Positions 33,673 to 42,287 are shown, counted from the first letter of the stretch. The stretch is DNA of 64,000 nucleotides from Bradyrhizobium diazoefficiens (GCF_018129965.1 NZ_JAFCKW010000001.1:310001-374000), one strand, 5' to 3'. Notes: a model not told the origin generated them from the letters alone. A program made the numbers and translations.

Positions 33673-34497
33673 TCACGTCCCGACAGACAGCGTGGCGCGC
33701 TGCTTGCGCAGCAGCGCGATCACGGAAAGGGCCGTGATCAGCCCGGTCTTGGGATTTTCGGACGGGATGTTCTCGATGCCCATCGAGAAGCGCGCGGAAT
33801 CCGCCTCGACTTCGATGCGATGGACGTTCCGCGTGACGGAGGGGTCGGCCCAGATCTGCACCATGGTGCGGTCCGGCCCGATGCCTGCGAGCGACAACGC
33901 GACGGCGACATTGAGGTTGGCCGGAAAGCCCTTTGCGGCCTCCCGCGCCGTGCCCTCGAACAGCTTGAGCGGCTCGCGCAGATTGTCGATGTCGATGTTG
34001 TTCTGGACGATGAAGGGTGCGCCCTTCAGTCCGTCGATCGGCTTGCGCGTGACCATCTTGACGGAATGAATGGTGCCGACGGCCGCGGCGTTGACGGCAT
34101 CGAGCCCGATCAGCGCGCCGGTCGGCACCAGGATGCGGCCGCCATTGGCGCGGGCGAGATCGACGAGATCGAAATTGTCGAGCAGTCCGCCGACGCTGAC
34201 GACGACGGCGGCCCTGCCGCGCGTCACGGCCGGCTCGACGATCGCGCGCAACTGGCTGCTCGGGGCGCACTCGACCACGATGTCGGCGACCTCGCCAAGC
34301 TGATCGATCGGCAGGATCTGCGGCGGGCGGCGCAGTTTCGCGATGAAAGCCTGATGCTTGGCGGGATCGCGCACGGCCACCGCGGACAGCGCCAGCCCTT
34401 CGATGCCCTGGTCGATCGCGGTCGCGATCTTGCTGCCGATCGCGCCCAGTCCCGCGATGGCCACCCGCAATTCGCTCGAAGCTTTCTGATCCGTCAT
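33673..34497 (-). CDS. L-aspartate dehydrogenase family protein
   Basis: A 274-residue NAD(P)-dependent dehydrogenase: Rossmann VAIAGLGAIGSKIATAID near the start, VVECAPSSQLR, GGRILVPTGALIGLDAV, and the DUF108 C-terminal domain with FPANLNVAVALSLAGIGPDR, which holds the usual catalytic His region of aspartate dehydrogenases (NadX type). It would interconvert L-aspartate and oxaloacetate. The ATG at 34497 has a strong ribosome site (GGAAGG); the frame extends nine codons further. It is 38 bp downstream of lysR on the same strand and near MFS and tartrate dehydrogenase genes, suggesting C4-dicarboxylate or amino acid catabolism and not NAD synthesis. Confidence 0.85.
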   Translation of the reverse strand: MTDQKASSELRVAIAGLGAIGSKIATAIDQGIEGLALSAVAVRDPAKHQAFIAKLRRPPQILPIDQLGEVADIVVECAPSSQLRAIVEPAVTRGRAAVVVSVGGLLDNFDLVDLARANGGRILVPTGALIGLDAVNAAAVGTIHSVKMVTRKPIDGLKGAPFIVQNNIDIDNLREPLKLFEGTAREAAKGFPANLNVAVALSLAGIGPDRTMVQIWADPSVTRNVHRIEVEADSARFSMGIENIPSENPKTGLITALSVIALLRKQRATLSVGT

Positions 34498-34535
34498 CGC
34501 CTTCCACCTTCTGTCAAAGCTCATCTCATAGCCGC

Positions 34536-35453
34536 TCAGGCTTCGCGCGCATAGCGGCGCAAGCGCGCCTCGAGCACGGCCAGCATCGCATCGCGGGCCG
34601 GATCACGCGAGCCGCGCAGCCAGGCCGCCGCAAGCGGCAGCCGGCCGACGGGACCGCTCTGCTTCGGCCGGAGCGGCACGAAGCGCACGCCCGAGACCGC
34701 CATCCTTGTCGTCCAGCGCGGCACGATCGCGACGCCGAGCTTGGTGCCCACCAGATGAATGATGGTCTGCTTCTCGTCGGCGACCTGCACGATGCGCGGC
34801 GTGAGGCCGGCCTGCTCGAACAGTTTGACCGTGAGGTCGTGACTGTGCGGCCGCGAGCGGCGGTCCGGCACCAGCATCGCCTCCTCGGCGATCTGCGCCA
34901 GCGTGACCGACTTGCGTGCGGCGAGCGCATGCCGCTGCGGGAACGCCACGATGGCGGTCTCCCGGAGCAGATCGCGGAATTCGAGCCGCTTGTCCGCATT
35001 GTCCGGCGGGCGGACGAAGGCGAGATCCAGCGCGCCGGTCAGGATCTTCGGTAGCAGCCGGACGGTCTTGTCCTCGAGGAGCTGCACCGCGATCTCGGGA
35101 TGCTCGTCGCGAAAATCGCGCAGCAATGGCGGCAACAGCCCGGCGGCCGCGCTGTCGATGGCACCGATCCGCAGCCGCCGCGCCGCGCCTGCCCGCGCGC
35201 GGTTGCGCAGATTGCTCTCGACCGCCTCGACCCTGGCGAGAATGGCGCGAGCATCGCGCAGCAGGGTCGTGCCGTCTTCCGTGAGCGACACCGCCCGCGT
35301 CGTCCGCGCGAACAGCCGCGTGCCCAGATCTTCCTCGAGCAGCCGGATCTGGCGCCCGAGTGCGGAGGGCAGCATCTTGAGCTGTTGCGCCGCATGGCCG
35401 AAATGCAGCTGCTCGGCCGCCGCCACGAAGCATCGCAACTGATGCAATTCCAT
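34536..35453 (-). CDS. LysR family transcriptional regulator
   Basis: A 305-residue LysR regulator with the N-terminal winged helix-turn-helix (about 1-60: LHQLRCFVAAAEQLHFGHAA, LPSALGRQIRLLEEDLGTRL) and a periplasmic-binding-like effector domain (about 90-300). It is divergent from the MFS/tartrate-dehydrogenase genes across a 132-bp spacer that contains a T-N11-A type palindrome. It probably activates those genes with a dicarboxylate-like coinducer and represses itself. It is followed on its own strand by the aspartate dehydrogenase gene. Confidence 0.92.
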   Translation of the reverse strand: MELHQLRCFVAAAEQLHFGHAAQQLKMLPSALGRQIRLLEEDLGTRLFARTTRAVSLTEDGTTLLRDARAILARVEAVESNLRNRARAGAARRLRIGAIDSAAAGLLPPLLRDFRDEHPEIAVQLLEDKTVRLLPKILTGALDLAFVRPPDNADKRLEFRDLLRETAIVAFPQRHALAARKSVTLAQIAEEAMLVPDRRSRPHSHDLTVKLFEQAGLTPRIVQVADEKQTIIHLVGTKLGVAIVPRWTTRMAVSGVRFVPLRPKQSGPVGRLPLAAAWLRGSRDPARDAMLAVLEARLRRYAREA

Positions 35454-35483
35454 TCCGTATCCTCTCGTCCCGCGCGATCAGGA

Positions 35484-35504
35484 TTATATCATTTTTTTGT
35501 ATAA
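35484..35504. promoter_or_regulatory. LysR-type box TTATA-N11-TATAA
   Basis: Perfect inverted repeat TTATA and TATAA separated by 11 bp, the T-N11-A pattern recognised by LysR regulators. It lies 31 bp upstream of lysR and 82 bp upstream of the MFS gene. It is an AT-rich island in an otherwise GC-rich region. Confidence 0.65.
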
Positions 35505-35585
35505 ACCAGCGCCAATTGAACCCACCGAGCCAGCCCGCCTAGGCTTGCCGCCACACAACGATAACCGGAATCCAGGGAGGCCAGG

Positions 35586-36884
35586 GTGGCAAGCGAGATT
35601 CAGACGCGCGTGCTGCGCAAGATCACCTGGCGCATCGTTCCCTTCATCATGCTGCTCTACTTCGTGGCCTTCATCGACCGGGTCAATATCGGCTTTGCCT
35701 CGCTGACGATGAACAAGGACATCGGCCTGTCGCCGACCGTTTACGGCTTCGGCGCCGGAATCTTCTTCTGGGGCTATTTCCTGTTCGAGGTGCCCTCCAA
35801 CATCATCCTGCACAAGGTCGGCGCGCGGATCTGGATCGCGCGGGTCATGATCACCTGGGGTCTCGTGTCGGCGGCGATGGCGTTCGTACAGGGCGCGACC
35901 AGCTTTTACATCCTGCGCTTCCTGCTCGGCGTCGCCGAAGCCGGGTTTTTTCCCGGCATCATCCTCTACCTCTCGTACTGGTTCCCGGCCCGGCAGCGGG
36001 CCGCGGTGACGGCACTGTTCATGGCCGCCGCGCCGCTCTCGACCGTGCTGGGATCGCCGGTCTCCGGCGCGCTGCTGGAGATGGACGGCCTGCTCGGCTT
36101 CAGGGGTTGGCAATGGCTGTTCGTGCTGGAAGCCCTGCCCGCCGTGCTGCTCGGCTTCGTCGTGCTGGGCTTCCTGACCGACCGCCCCGAGAAGGCGAAA
36201 TGGCTCGCGGAGGACGAGCGGCGCTGGCTCGTCGAGACCATGAACGAGGAAACGACCAGCAAAGCCGCGGTCGCAAGCCACAGCGTCTGGCGCGGGCTCG
36301 CTGATCCGCGCGTGCTGGCGCTGTCGCTGATCTATTTCGGCACCTCGGCCGGCCTCTATACGCTCGGCGTCTGGGCGCCGCAGATCATCAAGCAGTTCGG
36401 GCTGTCCTCGCTCCAGGTCGGCTTCCTCAACGCGCTGCCGGCAACGGCAGCCGTCATCGCGATGATCCTGTGGGCGCGACATTCGGATCGCACCGGCGAG
36501 CGGACCTGGCATGTGGTCTGGGCCTGCCTGATCGCCGCCGCGGGCCTCGCCTATGCCGGACTCGCGGCGGGCGTCATCGCCGTGCTGGTCGCGCTCGCGC
36601 TGGTGAACATCGGCATCTCCTCGGCCAAGCCGCCGCTGTGGAGCATGCCGACGCTGTTCCTGTCCGGCCCCGCGGCGGCGGCCGGCATCGCCACCATCAA
36701 CTCGATCGGCAATCTCGGCGGCTTCGTCGGGCCGGCGATGATCGGCTGGATCAAGGACCAGACCGGCAGCTTCGTCGGCGGCCTCTACTTCGTGGCCGGC
36801 CTGCTCGTGCTCTCCGCTATAATGACCCTGATATTGTCGCGCGCGCAGACCGCCGCCGTCGAAGCCGTCCCTCAATCTCGCTAA
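35586..36884 (+). CDS. MFS transporter, anion:cation symporter (ACS) type
   Basis: A 432-residue, 12-helix transporter. ITWRIVPFIMLLYFVAFIDR and VNIGFASLTMNKDIGLS are the hallmark opening of the ACS family (tartrate, phthalate, galactonate and hexuronate carriers); FPARQRAAVTALFMAAAPLS and WLAEDERRWLV also fit. With a tartrate dehydrogenase 19 bp downstream, tartrate or D-malate is the best guess for its substrate. The start is GTG (GTG GCA AGC) after AGGCCAGG. Confidence 0.9.
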   Translation: MASEIQTRVLRKITWRIVPFIMLLYFVAFIDRVNIGFASLTMNKDIGLSPTVYGFGAGIFFWGYFLFEVPSNIILHKVGARIWIARVMITWGLVSAAMAFVQGATSFYILRFLLGVAEAGFFPGIILYLSYWFPARQRAAVTALFMAAAPLSTVLGSPVSGALLEMDGLLGFRGWQWLFVLEALPAVLLGFVVLGFLTDRPEKAKWLAEDERRWLVETMNEETTSKAAVASHSVWRGLADPRVLALSLIYFGTSAGLYTLGVWAPQIIKQFGLSSLQVGFLNALPATAAVIAMILWARHSDRTGERTWHVVWACLIAAAGLAYAGLAAGVIAVLVALALVNIGISSAKPPLWSMPTLFLSGPAAAAGIATINSIGNLGGFVGPAMIGWIKDQTGSFVGGLYFVAGLLVLSAIMTLILSRAQTAAVEAVPQSR

Positions 36885-36903
36885 TATCCAAACGGAGCTT
36901 CCC

Positions 36904-37977
36904 ATGCGTACCCATTCGATCGCAGCCATTCCCGCCGACGGCATCGGCCCCGAGGTCATCTCGGCCGGCGTCCGCGTGCTGGAGGCGCTGGCAAAGCGCA
37001 GCGGCGATCTCGCCTTCAACGTCAGGACGTTCGACTGGGGTTCGGACTATTACAAGAAGCACGGCGTCATGATGCCGGCCGACGGCCTCGCCGAGCTGAA
37101 GACGTTCGACGCCATCTATTTCGGTGCGGTCGGCGCGCCCGACGTGCCCGATCACATCACGCTGTGGGGCCTGCGCCTGCCGATCTGCCAGGGCTTTGAC
37201 CAATATGCCAATGTGCGGCCGACCAAGATCCTGCCCGGCGTCGCCTCGCCGCTGCGCAATGTCGGCGTCGGCGATCTCGACTGGGTGATCGTGCGCGAGA
37301 ACTCGGAAGGCGAATATGCCGGCATGGGCGGTCGTGCCCACAGGGGACTTCCAGAGGAAGTCGGCACCGAGGTCGCGGTGTTCACCCGCGTCGGCGTGAC
37401 CCGGATCATGCGCTATGCGTTCGAGCTCGCGCAGTCGCGCCCGCGCAAACTCCTCACCGTGGTGACCAAGTCCAACGCGCAGCGCCACGGCATGGTGATG
37501 TGGGATGAGATCGCGGCCGAAGTCGCGGCCGAGTTCCCCGACGTGACATGGGACAAGATGCTGGTCGACGCCATGACGGTGCGCATGACGCTGCATCCGA
37601 AGAGCCTCGACACCATCGTCGCGACCAACCTCCACGCCGACATCCTTTCGGACCTCGCCGGCGCGCTGGCCGGCAGCCTCGGCGTGGCCCCGACCGGCAA
37701 CATCGACCCTCAGCGCCGCTTCCCCTCGATGTTCGAGCCGATCCACGGCTCGGCCTTCGACATCACCGGCAAGGGCATCGCCAACCCGGTCGCGACGTTC
37801 TGGACCGGCGTTCAGATGCTCGAGCATCTCGGCGAGAAGGACGCCGCGGCTCGGCTGATGGCGGCTGTCGAGCGCGTCTGCGCGGCCGGCGTGCTGACGC
37901 CGGATGTCGGCGGAAAGGCGACGACCAAGGAGGTCACCGACGCGGTGATCGATGCGATCCACGGGTCGAACGCTTAG
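36904..37977 (+). CDS. tartrate dehydrogenase / D-malate dehydrogenase (decarboxylating)
   Basis: A 357-residue isocitrate/isopropylmalate dehydrogenase family enzyme. AIPADGIGPEVISAGVRVLE opens the fold; GAVGAPDVPDHITLWGLRLP and the LPICQGFDQYANVRP loop mark the tartrate/D-malate group; ENSEGEYAG and the metal-binding NLHADILSDLAG with PIHGSAFDITG are intact. It oxidises (2R,3R)-tartrate or D-malate with NAD, usually with decarboxylation. It is cotranscribed with the ACS transporter and regulated from the divergent lysR. Confidence 0.9.
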   Translation: MRTHSIAAIPADGIGPEVISAGVRVLEALAKRSGDLAFNVRTFDWGSDYYKKHGVMMPADGLAELKTFDAIYFGAVGAPDVPDHITLWGLRLPICQGFDQYANVRPTKILPGVASPLRNVGVGDLDWVIVRENSEGEYAGMGGRAHRGLPEEVGTEVAVFTRVGVTRIMRYAFELAQSRPRKLLTVVTKSNAQRHGMVMWDEIAAEVAAEFPDVTWDKMLVDAMTVRMTLHPKSLDTIVATNLHADILSDLAGALAGSLGVAPTGNIDPQRRFPSMFEPIHGSAFDITGKGIANPVATFWTGVQMLEHLGEKDAAARLMAAVERVCAAGVLTPDVGGKATTKEVTDAVIDAIHGSNA

Positions 37978-38038
37978 GCGACGGATAACGCTTGCGCTGC
38001 GCCCTCGCCCGGGAGCGGGCGTCCGCCTGTCGCATGAC

Positions 38039-38071
38039 GAGGGGGGTTCAAAAAATTTTTGGTCCCCCCTC
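38039..38071 (+). terminator. hairpin terminator after tartrate dehydrogenase gene
   Basis: A near-perfect 16-bp inverted repeat, GAGGGGGGTTCAAAAA with its complement ending CCCCCCTC, with two mismatches. It lies 62 bp after the stop. A T-rich run (38090-38096) follows after a short gap. It separates the tartrate operon from the heat-shock gene. Confidence 0.65.
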
Positions 38072-38105
38072 TTGAAACCAAAACTGTGTTTTTTTATTTC
38101 TGCGC

Positions 38106-38218
38106 TGCCACCGAGAGGTGGCATCCCCGGCGCCTGATGGGCCGGCAAAGAGACTGAGACGGGCACCGGTCGTGTCCGGTGCCGCTCGTATCCATTTTGC
38201 TCCTAGGAGGATCTGGCT
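38106..38218 (+). promoter_or_regulatory. ROSE-type RNA thermometer
   Basis: The leader of the small heat-shock gene folds as a chain of hairpins: TGCCACC-GAGA-GGTGGCA (38106-38123), a bulged CCGGC/GCCGG stem (38127-38144 region), a perfect GGCACCGG/CCGGTGCC stem (38162-38183), and a last stem in which TTGCTCCT faces the ribosome site AGGAGG (38205-38210). This is the layout of ROSE elements, where the U(U/C)GCU strand masks the Shine-Dalgarno site until the temperature rises. ROSE elements were first described in Bradyrhizobium small heat-shock genes. Confidence 0.85.
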
Positions 38219-38674
38219 ATGCGCACTTACGACTTCTCTCCCCTGTGGCGTTCGACCATCGGTTTCGATCGCCTGTTCGACCTCGTGGAGACGGCCCAGC
38301 GTGCCGGCGAGGACAATTATCCCCCCTACAACATCGAACGCGTCAGCGAGGATCGCTACCAGATCTCGCTTGCGATCGCGGGCTTTTCACCCGACGAGGT
38401 CTCGGTGACGGCCGAGCAGAATGCGGTAATCGTCGAGGGCAACAAGGCTGACAAGACCGAACGCGAATATCTCTACCGGGGCATTTCCGCGCGGCCGTTC
38501 AAGCGGCAGTTCAATCTGGCCGACTATGTTCAGGTCCGGAGCGCCTCGTTCGAGAACGGCCTGCTCAAGATCGAGCTGGTCCGGGAAATTCCCGAGGCCA
38601 TGAAGCCGCGGCGCATCGCCATCAACGGCGCACCGACCGGCACCGTGCATCAACTCGAAGGCAAGGCCGCCTGA
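38219..38674 (+). CDS. Hsp20/alpha-crystallin small heat-shock protein (class A, IbpA-like)
   Basis: A 151-residue ATP-independent holdase. The N-terminal arm DFSPLWRSTIGFDRLFDLVE, the alpha-crystallin core (about 38-130, YNIERVSEDRYQISLAIAGF to ENGLLKIELVREIPE) and a short C-terminal tail match the rhizobial class A type. It binds unfolding proteins as large oligomers in the cytoplasm. Expression should be controlled after transcription by the ROSE element in the leader. A perfect 11-bp stem-loop follows the stop, so it is probably monocistronic, with possible read-through into the three small genes beyond. Confidence 0.95.
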   Translation: MRTYDFSPLWRSTIGFDRLFDLVETAQRAGEDNYPPYNIERVSEDRYQISLAIAGFSPDEVSVTAEQNAVIVEGNKADKTEREYLYRGISARPFKRQFNLADYVQVRSASFENGLLKIELVREIPEAMKPRRIAINGAPTGTVHQLEGKAA

Positions 38675-38695
38675 ACTCACTTGTCGGAGGCCTGA

Positions 38696-38724
38696 GCGAT
38701 CCCGCCGATTCCGGGCGGGATCGC
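38696..38724 (+). terminator. hairpin after heat-shock gene
   Basis: A perfect 11-bp stem GCGATCCCGCC/GGCGGGATCGC with a 7-nt loop, 22 bp after the stop. There is no T run, so termination may be partial. Confidence 0.55.
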
Positions 38725-38792
38725 CTATCGCCTTCGCTCGCGTGTCCGTATGCAAACCAGAGGTTTCAGCGAAAGGAGAAGGAGGACCTCTC

Positions 38793-39110
38793 ATGATCGA
38801 TCATGCCGACAACATCATCGACCTGAACGCGATATTGCACCCCGGCTCTGTCTACGATCATCCCCGCGACGTCGTCGCGGATCCGGCCCTGTCGATCGGA
38901 GAGAAGCGGGCGATCCTGGCGTCATGGGCCTCGGACGCAGCCAGCGTCGCCTCGAACCCGGCGCTCCGAGAACTTCCCGGCTCGAACAAGACGGTCACGA
39001 TCGACGAGATACTGGAAGCGCTCGCGACGCTCGACCACCATCCCAAGGGGCCTCCGGGTGGCAGGTCGGTCCGCACGCAATCGGTCTCGCGAACCGGGCT
39101 CGCGGCTTAG
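38793..39110 (+). CDS. hypothetical protein, 105 aa
   Basis: A 105-residue protein starting MIDHADNIIDLNAILHPGSV, with no recognised domain. A strong ribosome site (GAAGGAGGA) precedes the ATG. Its body contains DPALSIGEKRAILASWASDA, a pattern I have the impression of seeing near small heat-shock genes in rhizobia, which suggests a stress-linked role, unproven. It is first in a run of three small genes (38793, 39137, 39379) on the same strand with gaps under 30 bp. Confidence 0.65.
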   Translation: MIDHADNIIDLNAILHPGSVYDHPRDVVADPALSIGEKRAILASWASDAASVASNPALRELPGSNKTVTIDEILEALATLDHHPKGPPGGRSVRTQSVSRTGLAA

Positions 39111-39136
39111 GCAACACGCGCTCCGGGATCACGACG

Positions 39137-39373
39137 ATGATTGACGAACAACTCGCCATGTTGCGCGCGCATCGCAATAATATCGGCCGCTATCAGCGTC
39201 TCCTCAAGACCGAACTGACCGAGTTCGAGCGGCAGTTCGTTGAGCGGCGCCTGTCCGAGGAACGCTCCGAGATCGAGAAACTCGCGGCGTCCGCGTTTCC
39301 TCTCACATTCCACATCCCCCAAGGGGCGATCGAGAACGCGACCACGCCCCGGGCTGCGAGCAACCACGGCTGA
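39137..39373 (+). CDS. hypothetical helical protein, 78 aa
   Basis: A 78-residue, highly charged helical protein (MIDEQLAMLRAHRNNIGRYQ, then LTEFERQFVERRLSEERSEI). It could form a coiled coil. It starts 27 bp after the previous small gene and ends 5 bp before the next. The open frame extends upstream through the previous gene in another frame but codes only here. Function unknown. Confidence 0.65.
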   Translation: MIDEQLAMLRAHRNNIGRYQRLLKTELTEFERQFVERRLSEERSEIEKLAASAFPLTFHIPQGAIENATTPRAASNHG

Positions 39374-39378
39374 CTGAA

Positions 39379-39639
39379 ATGTCCGAAGACCTCCCGACAT
39401 TCGAAACGTTCCTGAAGAGGTGCGGCCGAAGGACATGGAAATGGCGTGTCTGCACGACGGAAGGACGCCTGGTCATGCATGGATACGGACAAGGCAGGCC
39501 CGCCGCGAAATATGCGGCTGACAGGGCCTTGTTTCAAATGCTGCTCGCCGCGCCTTATCGGCCGGCGAGCAAGGGTTCTGCCATCGCTCGCCCGACCTTG
39601 CTCACATCTGCATCGAGACGGCTACCGCGGCACCCATAA
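39379..39639 (+). CDS. hypothetical protein, 86 aa
   Basis: A small basic protein (MSEDLPTFETFLKRCGRRTW, then KWRVCTTEGRLVMHGYG and AAKYAADRALFQMLL). No family recognised. It begins five bases after the stop of the previous gene, in the same small operon downstream of the heat-shock gene. The final 25 residues are low-complexity. Confidence 0.55.
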   Translation: MSEDLPTFETFLKRCGRRTWKWRVCTTEGRLVMHGYGQGRPAAKYAADRALFQMLLAAPYRPASKGSAIARPTLLTSASRRLPRHP

Positions 39640-39659
39640 GGCTCTGACCGGGGACTTTG

Positions 39660-40592
39660 TTATCGCCGCCCTTGCGGCGCCGCCATTGCGGCCACCGGCT
39701 CGGGCGGCGTCAGATGGCGCGGGACGATGATGGTCTGGCCGGGCGTGAGCGGGGCGTCTTCCGCAAGCGAGTTGCTCTGCGCGAGCGTCCACAGCGGCAC
39801 GCGATTGGCGGCCGCGATGCTGGCCATGGTATCTCCCGCGCGCACCGGGAGGCGTACGCCGCTGTCCCACAGCTCGACCAGCGTGTTCGCCGGGACCAGA
39901 TAGCGCAGCGGCACCGCATCGGCCTGGGTCTGCGCAGGGATGCGCGGCAACTGCGTCACCATCTCGACGATCTGGCGATGAATGTCGTCGGACTTCTCGA
40001 TGTTGATATGCGAGACGCGGGTGTTCTCCTTGAGGTCGTAGCTCGCGTAATGGCCGCGAAAGCCGGGCACGGCCACCACGTCGCCGCCGCCGAGCACGCT
40101 GTCGGAGAGGAAGATGTTGATGAAGCGCTCGACGTTGAGCGGCACGTCGCCGGTCGCATGCGCGGGATCGATGGCGATGACGAGGCTGATCGGGATGTTT
40201 TCCTTGGCAGCCATCTCGGAGATGACGACCGAGCACAGACCGCCCATGGAATGGCCGATCAGCACGATCGGTGCCGGGCTCTCCTTGTAGCTGGCGATGG
40301 CACGGTCGCCGATCCATCGGCAAATGGTGAATTCGTAGACGTTGGCTGAAAAGCCGGCCTTCGTCAGCTTCTCTTCGAGCCGGTCCATGCCGGTCGAGAA
40401 GATCGGCCCCATGGCACCGCGGAACAGATAGATCTTGGGCGGCGGCAGCGGCTCGACGGGAGCGGGAGGCGGCGGCGCGGCGGTCGCCACTGCCGCGCGC
40501 TTGGACTTGGCGGGTGACGCAGGGGCCATGCCTGGGCTCAGGGCGAGCAGCGCGACCGCTGCCAGCACGACGATTCGCCTTGGATCAAGCAT
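39660..40592 (-). CDS. secreted alpha/beta-hydrolase-like protein with C-terminal LysM
   Basis: About 310 residues: signal peptide (RRIVVLAAVALLALSPGMA), Pro/Ala linker, a lipase-like domain (about 50-225) with the nucleophile elbow LIGHSMGGL, AIDPAHATG (Asp candidate) and RVSHINIEKSDDIHR (His candidate), then a LysM motif (about 255-300, VRAGDTMASIAAANRVPLWT) for peptidoglycan binding. The substrate is unknown. The frame extends 19 codons further, but ATG 40592 opens a clean signal peptide. A LysM-less relative lies at 44489-45211. Confidence 0.8.
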   Translation of the reverse strand: MLDPRRIVVLAAVALLALSPGMAPASPAKSKRAAVATAAPPPPAPVEPLPPPKIYLFRGAMGPIFSTGMDRLEEKLTKAGFSANVYEFTICRWIGDRAIASYKESPAPIVLIGHSMGGLCSVVISEMAAKENIPISLVIAIDPAHATGDVPLNVERFINIFLSDSVLGGGDVVAVPGFRGHYASYDLKENTRVSHINIEKSDDIHRQIVEMVTQLPRIPAQTQADAVPLRYLVPANTLVELWDSGVRLPVRAGDTMASIAAANRVPLWTLAQSNSLAEDAPLTPGQTIIVPRHLTPPEPVAAMAAPQGRR

Positions 40593-40734
40593 CAGTCCAG
40601 CAGTCCCACCACGGGAGGCAGAGCCCTCCCCCGGGCGCTTAGTGACCATCGATTGGGTGGAATTTGGGGCACGGAACCGGGTTCGGGAGGCCCCTTGGCG
40701 GAAGGCTTCGTCATAATTGTCCGATCTTGAGGCA

Positions 40735-41100
40735 TCAGTCGAGAGGAGCCCATGGTTCGGCTTCGCAGGCCTCGGAAATCACCGAACTCTGGATTCCATT
40801 GTAGCTGTCACCCTCGAAAAACACCGAATAGGAGGTGCGTCTGCCCACTGACGGATCGCGCTGCCTCAGGCAGAGGAAATAGGATCCCGGTCCATGGTCG
40901 GAATGGCGGACGGCGGATATCTCCAGCGGCCCGGTGAGCTTGGCTTCGGCGGCCGCTTTGGTGATGCCCTCCTTCACTGCCTTCACGGCCGGCGGGCGCG
41001 GGGGTTGATAGGCAGGCGGAAGCTTTGCGCTCGACGCGCAGCCCGCCAGCGACAGCCCCAGAACGGCGGACAGGGCCGCCCCGCTCAATGAACGCGTCAT
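40735..41100 (-). CDS. small lipoprotein
   Basis: A 121-residue protein with a lipobox (LGLSLAGCASS, Cys about residue 22) and a Pro-rich linker, then a short folded domain (LTGPLEISAVRHSDHGPGSY, SYSVFFEGDSYNGIQ) with two cysteines. It is probably anchored in the outer membrane. Its ATG overlaps the stop of the upstream 82-aa gene (ATGA), so the two are coupled. No named family recognised. Confidence 0.72.
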   Translation of the reverse strand: MTRSLSGAALSAVLGLSLAGCASSAKLPPAYQPPRPPAVKAVKEGITKAAAEAKLTGPLEISAVRHSDHGPGSYFLCLRQRDPSVGRRTSYSVFFEGDSYNGIQSSVISEACEAEPWAPLD

Positions 41101-41345
41101 CCCTGCGTCAGGAAGAGATAGAGGCAGCCTGCCACCGTGGGCAGAAACGCGACCAGGGCCGCCATCCAGAAACCGGGTTCAAGCAGCGAATCCTGATCAT
41201 CCGTCTCGCCGACGCTGCGCCGATCGGAATGCGCCTCGCCCCACGCCTCATCAGCCGTGAACAGGGGAATGGCCGTTGCGTTCGCAGGCACGTTCGCGCG
41301 CGCTCCATTGGCGCGCAGAGGGCGGGTTTTTCCTCGGTTCAGCAT
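41097..41345 (-). CDS. small membrane protein, 82 aa
   Basis: Charged N-terminal part and a single C-terminal hydrophobic helix (FWMAALVAFLPTVAGCLYLF). Its stop overlaps the start of the lipoprotein gene by four bases, which supports its being real. No homologue recognised. Confidence 0.5.
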   Translation of the reverse strand: MLNRGKTRPLRANGARANVPANATAIPLFTADEAWGEAHSDRRSVGETDDQDSLLEPGFWMAALVAFLPTVAGCLYLFLTQG

Positions 41346-41405
41346 GTCGTTGGACTCTTGTCGGCTACGAAGTTTCCGGGGGTGGACGCCGTGACTACGT
41401 CCGGG

Positions 41406-42287
41406 TCATTGCGTGAGCGGCTGCTTCGGATCTGGCTGGGGCGCCGGCGGCGGGTTCTCAGCCGGACTCTCCTTGGCACCTGAATCCGTCCAGGCCGGCG
41501 GCAGACCGAGCCCCTGCCCGGCGAAACCGGTGATGCCTGGAAATCGCCCGAACGCTTCGCAGGCGACATATTTCGGCGCACCGCCGAACCGTGCGGGAAT
41601 GCTGTCCATGGACGGCAGCGCGGGCATGCCACCGAACGGAGACTCTCCGGTCGCAACCAGCCTGGCGAAGTCGGCGCCGAAATCGGCAGCAAGGTCGTAT
41701 GCATCCCCCTCGTTGGCGACCCGCGGAGAACTCGTGATGGAATTTGCGCCGCGCGCCCAGACCATCGCCGCCTTCTGAAATCCGGCGAAGTCGCGCGCTT
41801 CCGCCTCGACCGACAGGCCGCCGAGCCCGACCGGAAGACGCGGGACCGGCACGGGCACGGCGGGAAGCGCGACCGTCTTGGCAATCGACAGCGCTCTCGA
41901 TGCACCGGAAGCGGTCAGGCCGGTTGGCGTGGCATGCGTCACCGTCGCCTGCACCGTGAGGTCGGCATCCTCTTCGGCGGCGACGATACGGAAGCGCTCG
42001 CTCAATCGGAGACACAGCTCGCGGCTGATGGCGTTCGCGACCAGGCGCCGCTCCTTGTCGGTCAGCGCAACGTCGGGACGCGCGGGAAACACCGTGGACG
42101 CGATCCGGATCGTCTTCGCCGCCAGCAAATCCTTCTTGTTCACGCGAATCTGCGATCGGGTCACGAGCCCGTTCGCCTCCGACATGCGGTCGTAGCTCCG
42201 GAGCGAGCCGGCGCGCTCAAGCGGCTCGCTCGCACATCCGCCGAGCGCCAGCGTGACAGAGATGAGGGCCAGCCATCCAACGTGCAT
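41406..42287 (-). CDS. DUF3313 family lipoprotein
   Basis: About 293 residues with a lipobox (LISVTLALGGCAS, Cys at about residue 17). The body (about 30-225) fits DUF3313: LRSYDRMSEANGLVTRSQIR, then VALTDKERRLVANAISRELC, then DADLTVQATVTHATPTG. It ends with a long Pro-rich tail (PPPAPQPDPK). Envelope protein of unknown role. The start at 42287 has GAGGG just upstream; the frame runs ten codons further. Confidence 0.75.
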   Translation of the reverse strand: MHVGWLALISVTLALGGCASEPLERAGSLRSYDRMSEANGLVTRSQIRVNKKDLLAAKTIRIASTVFPARPDVALTDKERRLVANAISRELCLRLSERFRIVAAEEDADLTVQATVTHATPTGLTASGASRALSIAKTVALPAVPVPVPRLPVGLGGLSVEAEARDFAGFQKAAMVWARGANSITSSPRVANEGDAYDLAADFGADFARLVATGESPFGGMPALPSMDSIPARFGGAPKYVACEAFGRFPGITGFAGQGLGLPPAWTDSGAKESPAENPPPAPQPDPKQPLTQ

